Shown here: positions 6,301-7,317 of the stretch, in pieces
Layout of the letters: each line of letters opens with the position of its first letter
How positions within the stretch are numbered: the stretch's first letter is position 1
Assembly (NCBI GenBank): GCA_002410715.1
Contig: DHOG01000083.1
Span: forward strand, 1,089 to 8,405
Source of the DNA: Ruminococcaceae bacterium UBA5396
GTDB taxonomy: Bacteria; Bacillota; Clostridia; Oscillospirales; Acutalibacteraceae
Direction of reading: 5' to 3'
Length of the DNA stretch: 7,317 nt
The notes under the pieces: model-generated
Databases searched by the model: none
What the model saw: the letters and a program-made list of their open reading frames with translations, nothing else
What the model was told of the DNA's origin: nothing
Made by a program: the position numbers and the translations under genes

Positions 6301-7317
6301 TCTTGTATTGCACCTTAGCAACCTGAGGACGGTCAGGGAGCAACAACTCCTTCAAGGTTATAACGGACCGCCCGTCCATGCGTAGCGCCTTGCTGCCGAA
6401 CACTTCATTATCTACAACTTCAACAACACCTGTATTAATCGCCTGCTTAGCCGGCTGGAACAGGCTCAAATCGCCGTTTACAAAATCTTCGGTAACAGTG
6501 TAGTTATCATAATTGCCCGATACTGCGTTTTTAGCGGCCAATCGTGCTTCATCTCGTGCCTTTCTTTCCTCAAAGTTTGGAGCATTCTGATACGCCTCGC
6601 GTGCAGATTCAATGTTGACAATTCTGGAATCCACAAAGGGTATATATTTCTTGGCATCTGCACTAAGCGATGAATATGCCGTTTTAACAGCATCTACATA
6701 GTCAAAATCATTATAGGATAGATATGTATGTGCAGGTACAAGACTTAGAATATAATTATGATCATCCATAAAATTTTTGGCATCTGAATATGCCTGACCG
6801 CTTTGGAAATTGACAAATATATCATCAAAATATCCAACGCTTGAGCTATCTCCAGCAACCGCAAATCCAACCAGTGTTTCACAAGTATCGGTTAAAGCAA
6901 ACTCACGGTCATATCCGCCCAAATAGGTATTGCTTTCCTCATTATAAAAACGAATGCTAATCTTGCATTTTAACAGCGAATATTCAATATTAAAATCTGC
7001 CCAAACATTTTCAAATGTATTTGGTCCGCCGGTATTTTCCAAAGCAAAACTAGTTTCATATGTCTGGGGATTATTTACATTTTTTCCTGCACCACGTTTA
7101 TGATATGGGCGGAATACAACATTGTTATTATTGTTTAGATATATCCGGAATCCCTGCCATTCATCCGGACTCTTGTAATCATATACAACAATTGGGGTGC
7201 CGCCTTTTTCCATATACACTTTGCCGGAAAAGTTGTTTAAAAGCTTTGTTCCCGGTACAACGCCATTTTTTAGTTTATAAATTGCGTAGTTGCTGGTATC
7301 ATCGCCTACCGGAGCAT
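3377..7317 (-). CDS. Dockerin-bearing modular right-handed beta-helix protein (Pectate_lyase_3 type), C-terminal 1312 aa
   Basis: The frame is open to the window edge, so the true start and any signal peptide lie outside; the GTG at 7219 is an internal Val. Residues are counted from the first full codon seen (7315). In order: a laminin-G-like beta-sandwich, cut at its start, ending in GYFDDIFVNF (to about 170); a helical spacer (about 175-265, with SSLSADAKKYIPF); a second laminin-G-like module (about 274-460, ending in VYIDDVSVTY); two IPT/TIG-like domains (about 469-597 and 598-695, with GGTMRVVGKNL); a Pectate_lyase_3-type beta-helix (about 706-1212), opening with FNIRDYGATGN and GGGILYLPSGQYD; and a type I dockerin (about 1242-1302). 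The dockerin calcium loops are DINRDGKVSLKD (1245-1256) and DVNGDGFVSTKD (1279-1290). It probably binds and cleaves a polysaccharide outside the cell, docked on a scaffoldin or surface cohesin. The beta-helix fold does not tell lyase from hydrolase, and I could not assign catalytic residues. The dockerin is certain; the exact enzyme activity is unknown. Confidence 0.92.
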   Translation of the reverse strand, partial: APVGDDTSNYAIYKLKNGVVPGTKLLNNFSGKVYMEKGGTPIVVYDYKSPDEWQGFRIYLNNNNNVVFRPYHKRGAGKNVNNPQTYETSFALENTGGPNTFENVWADFNIEYSLLKCKISIRFYNEESNTYLGGYDREFALTDTCETLVGFAVAGDSSSVGYFDDIFVNFQSGQAYSDAKNFMDDHNYILSLVPAHTYLSYNDFDYVDAVKTAYSSLSADAKKYIPFVDSRIVNIESAREAYQNAPNFEERKARDEARLAAKNAVSGNYDNYTVTEDFVNGDLSLFQPAKQAINTGVVEVVDNEVFGSKALRMDGRSVITLKELLLPDRPQVAKVQYKIYMEGSTPSGSNKKGLIIYPDYHNINTFNGINFIQSESNLKCSYVRYTPPDATSYNTSTDLVLGTVWNVSLSFTDRGSCAMQISDANGAILSITQSAKLYSLFTLASNDMTVYIDDVSVTYRKGNYDVDVESTGINVYYTANTWVKPGDVALISGENLKNNVARLEILPLPNNPDASKGYINRTWFDYDGVHNDEFSKAPTTPYWNGDAAQAVDIVQWTDNSLKFVVPTKNSEGDPFPNGIYAVKLYSSRDSSYEIIYINAPSVDYTVGTDGGITAPGGTMRVVGKNLAHNLDSSKLKVFIIGGGIERQINVSAVQSNYSISVDIPVDVAYGDYELWIYGGYGDGTAWTIPHKFTVARAVRDGWNKTVFNIRDYGATGNTDQNATPFFINALAAISENGGGILYLPSGQYDITAGLIVPENCVITGEGLDKTAINFRPYTYAINRLPTALFSFTKNVEISNLAIRGSRVGGVFRGYSNNSDNLYFENLYIAIQPYAGTVTEGTGGTYRGLVSSTELYGMVSMESVNPVLAIQSKGNNVQIRNFDASRALGRNRPMVNDNNGSYFWQVDNIKTTGEWSEVVISKSLWENSEHGPNSCLGVWGHGLYFANNKLFDRTDNNRELYVADRNAPYRDQITPVSDDPNNVKYYLVKGLNSARFTDKDVQMYIVNGQGIGQTREIIGYEQKVVNGVTMYIATINRPFTVAPNRNSTVVIRRPRENIFFVNNDYSNGGAGGFYGGVADAVYDGNTWTNCTSIYQMGIFYDVNWYLSIVGDVVNEGPNGKRGHDWRAQSGKIAQMAFLMRDCQINGMYNNIKPGGTNSLVDVIIDHNTWSGSDYAISFDGYTQGGRYQDMDGVLFARNVLEYTPHMFNPANTAVPESAMATTNSAASKRMIMLDIQVDNGDVLMGDINRDGKVSLKDATLILFAVVGKVELSDLQNIVADVNGDGFVSTKDATMIHMYLIGSVTKFASPIINP

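Noticed and set aside
7107..7145. Short Asn-codon repeat (five Asn in a row) as a microsatellite
   Set aside because: It is a brief low-complexity run using both AAT and AAC within the laminin-G-like module and shows no real tandem-repeat structure.
7217..7219. GTG as the start of the dockerin protein
   Set aside because: The frame stays open for 32 more codons to the window edge. The codons upstream continue the same laminin-G-like style, and no ribosome binding site stands before the GTG.

Overview
The window holds three genes, all read from the minus strand, so transcription runs from high to low coordinates. In that order they are: a large secreted-type modular beta-helix protein ending in a type I dockerin (C-terminal part, 7317 to 3377); a complete glycoside hydrolase family 2 enzyme (3199 to 263); and the N-terminus of an FAD-dependent oxidoreductase (259 to the window edge). 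Both outer genes are cut by the window. No RNA gene, mobile element, CRISPR array or origin was seen.

The window suggests an anaerobic, polysaccharide-degrading Gram-positive bacterium of the Clostridia, perhaps a gut, rumen or digester member of the Oscillospiraceae or a relative. The reasons are the dockerin type (two Ca-binding loops with a 'KDAT' helix start), a clostridial-style helical spacer module, strong GGAG/GGAGG ribosome binding sites and a Cys-rich cytoplasmic enzyme. This assignment is inferred from protein style and not from a marker gene.

The likely division of labour is as follows. The dockerin protein acts outside the cell, possibly docked on a scaffoldin, and carries carbohydrate-binding-like modules, two IPT/TIG-like domains and a Pectate_lyase_3-type right-handed beta-helix. 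The GH2 enzyme has no signal peptide and would cleave imported oligosaccharides in the cytoplasm. The FAD enzyme is translationally coupled to it and may oxidise or reduce a product of the same pathway. The exact polysaccharide cannot be read from the sequence; a pectin-like or other complex plant glycan is a reasonable guess.

The 177-base gap between the first two genes is the main non-coding feature. It contains a 14-bp stem-loop whose three wobble pairs are G-U only in the minus-strand transcript, plus two smaller hairpins. It has no U-tract terminator and no convincing promoter, so it looks more like an RNA processing or stabilising element inside one operon than a transcription boundary.
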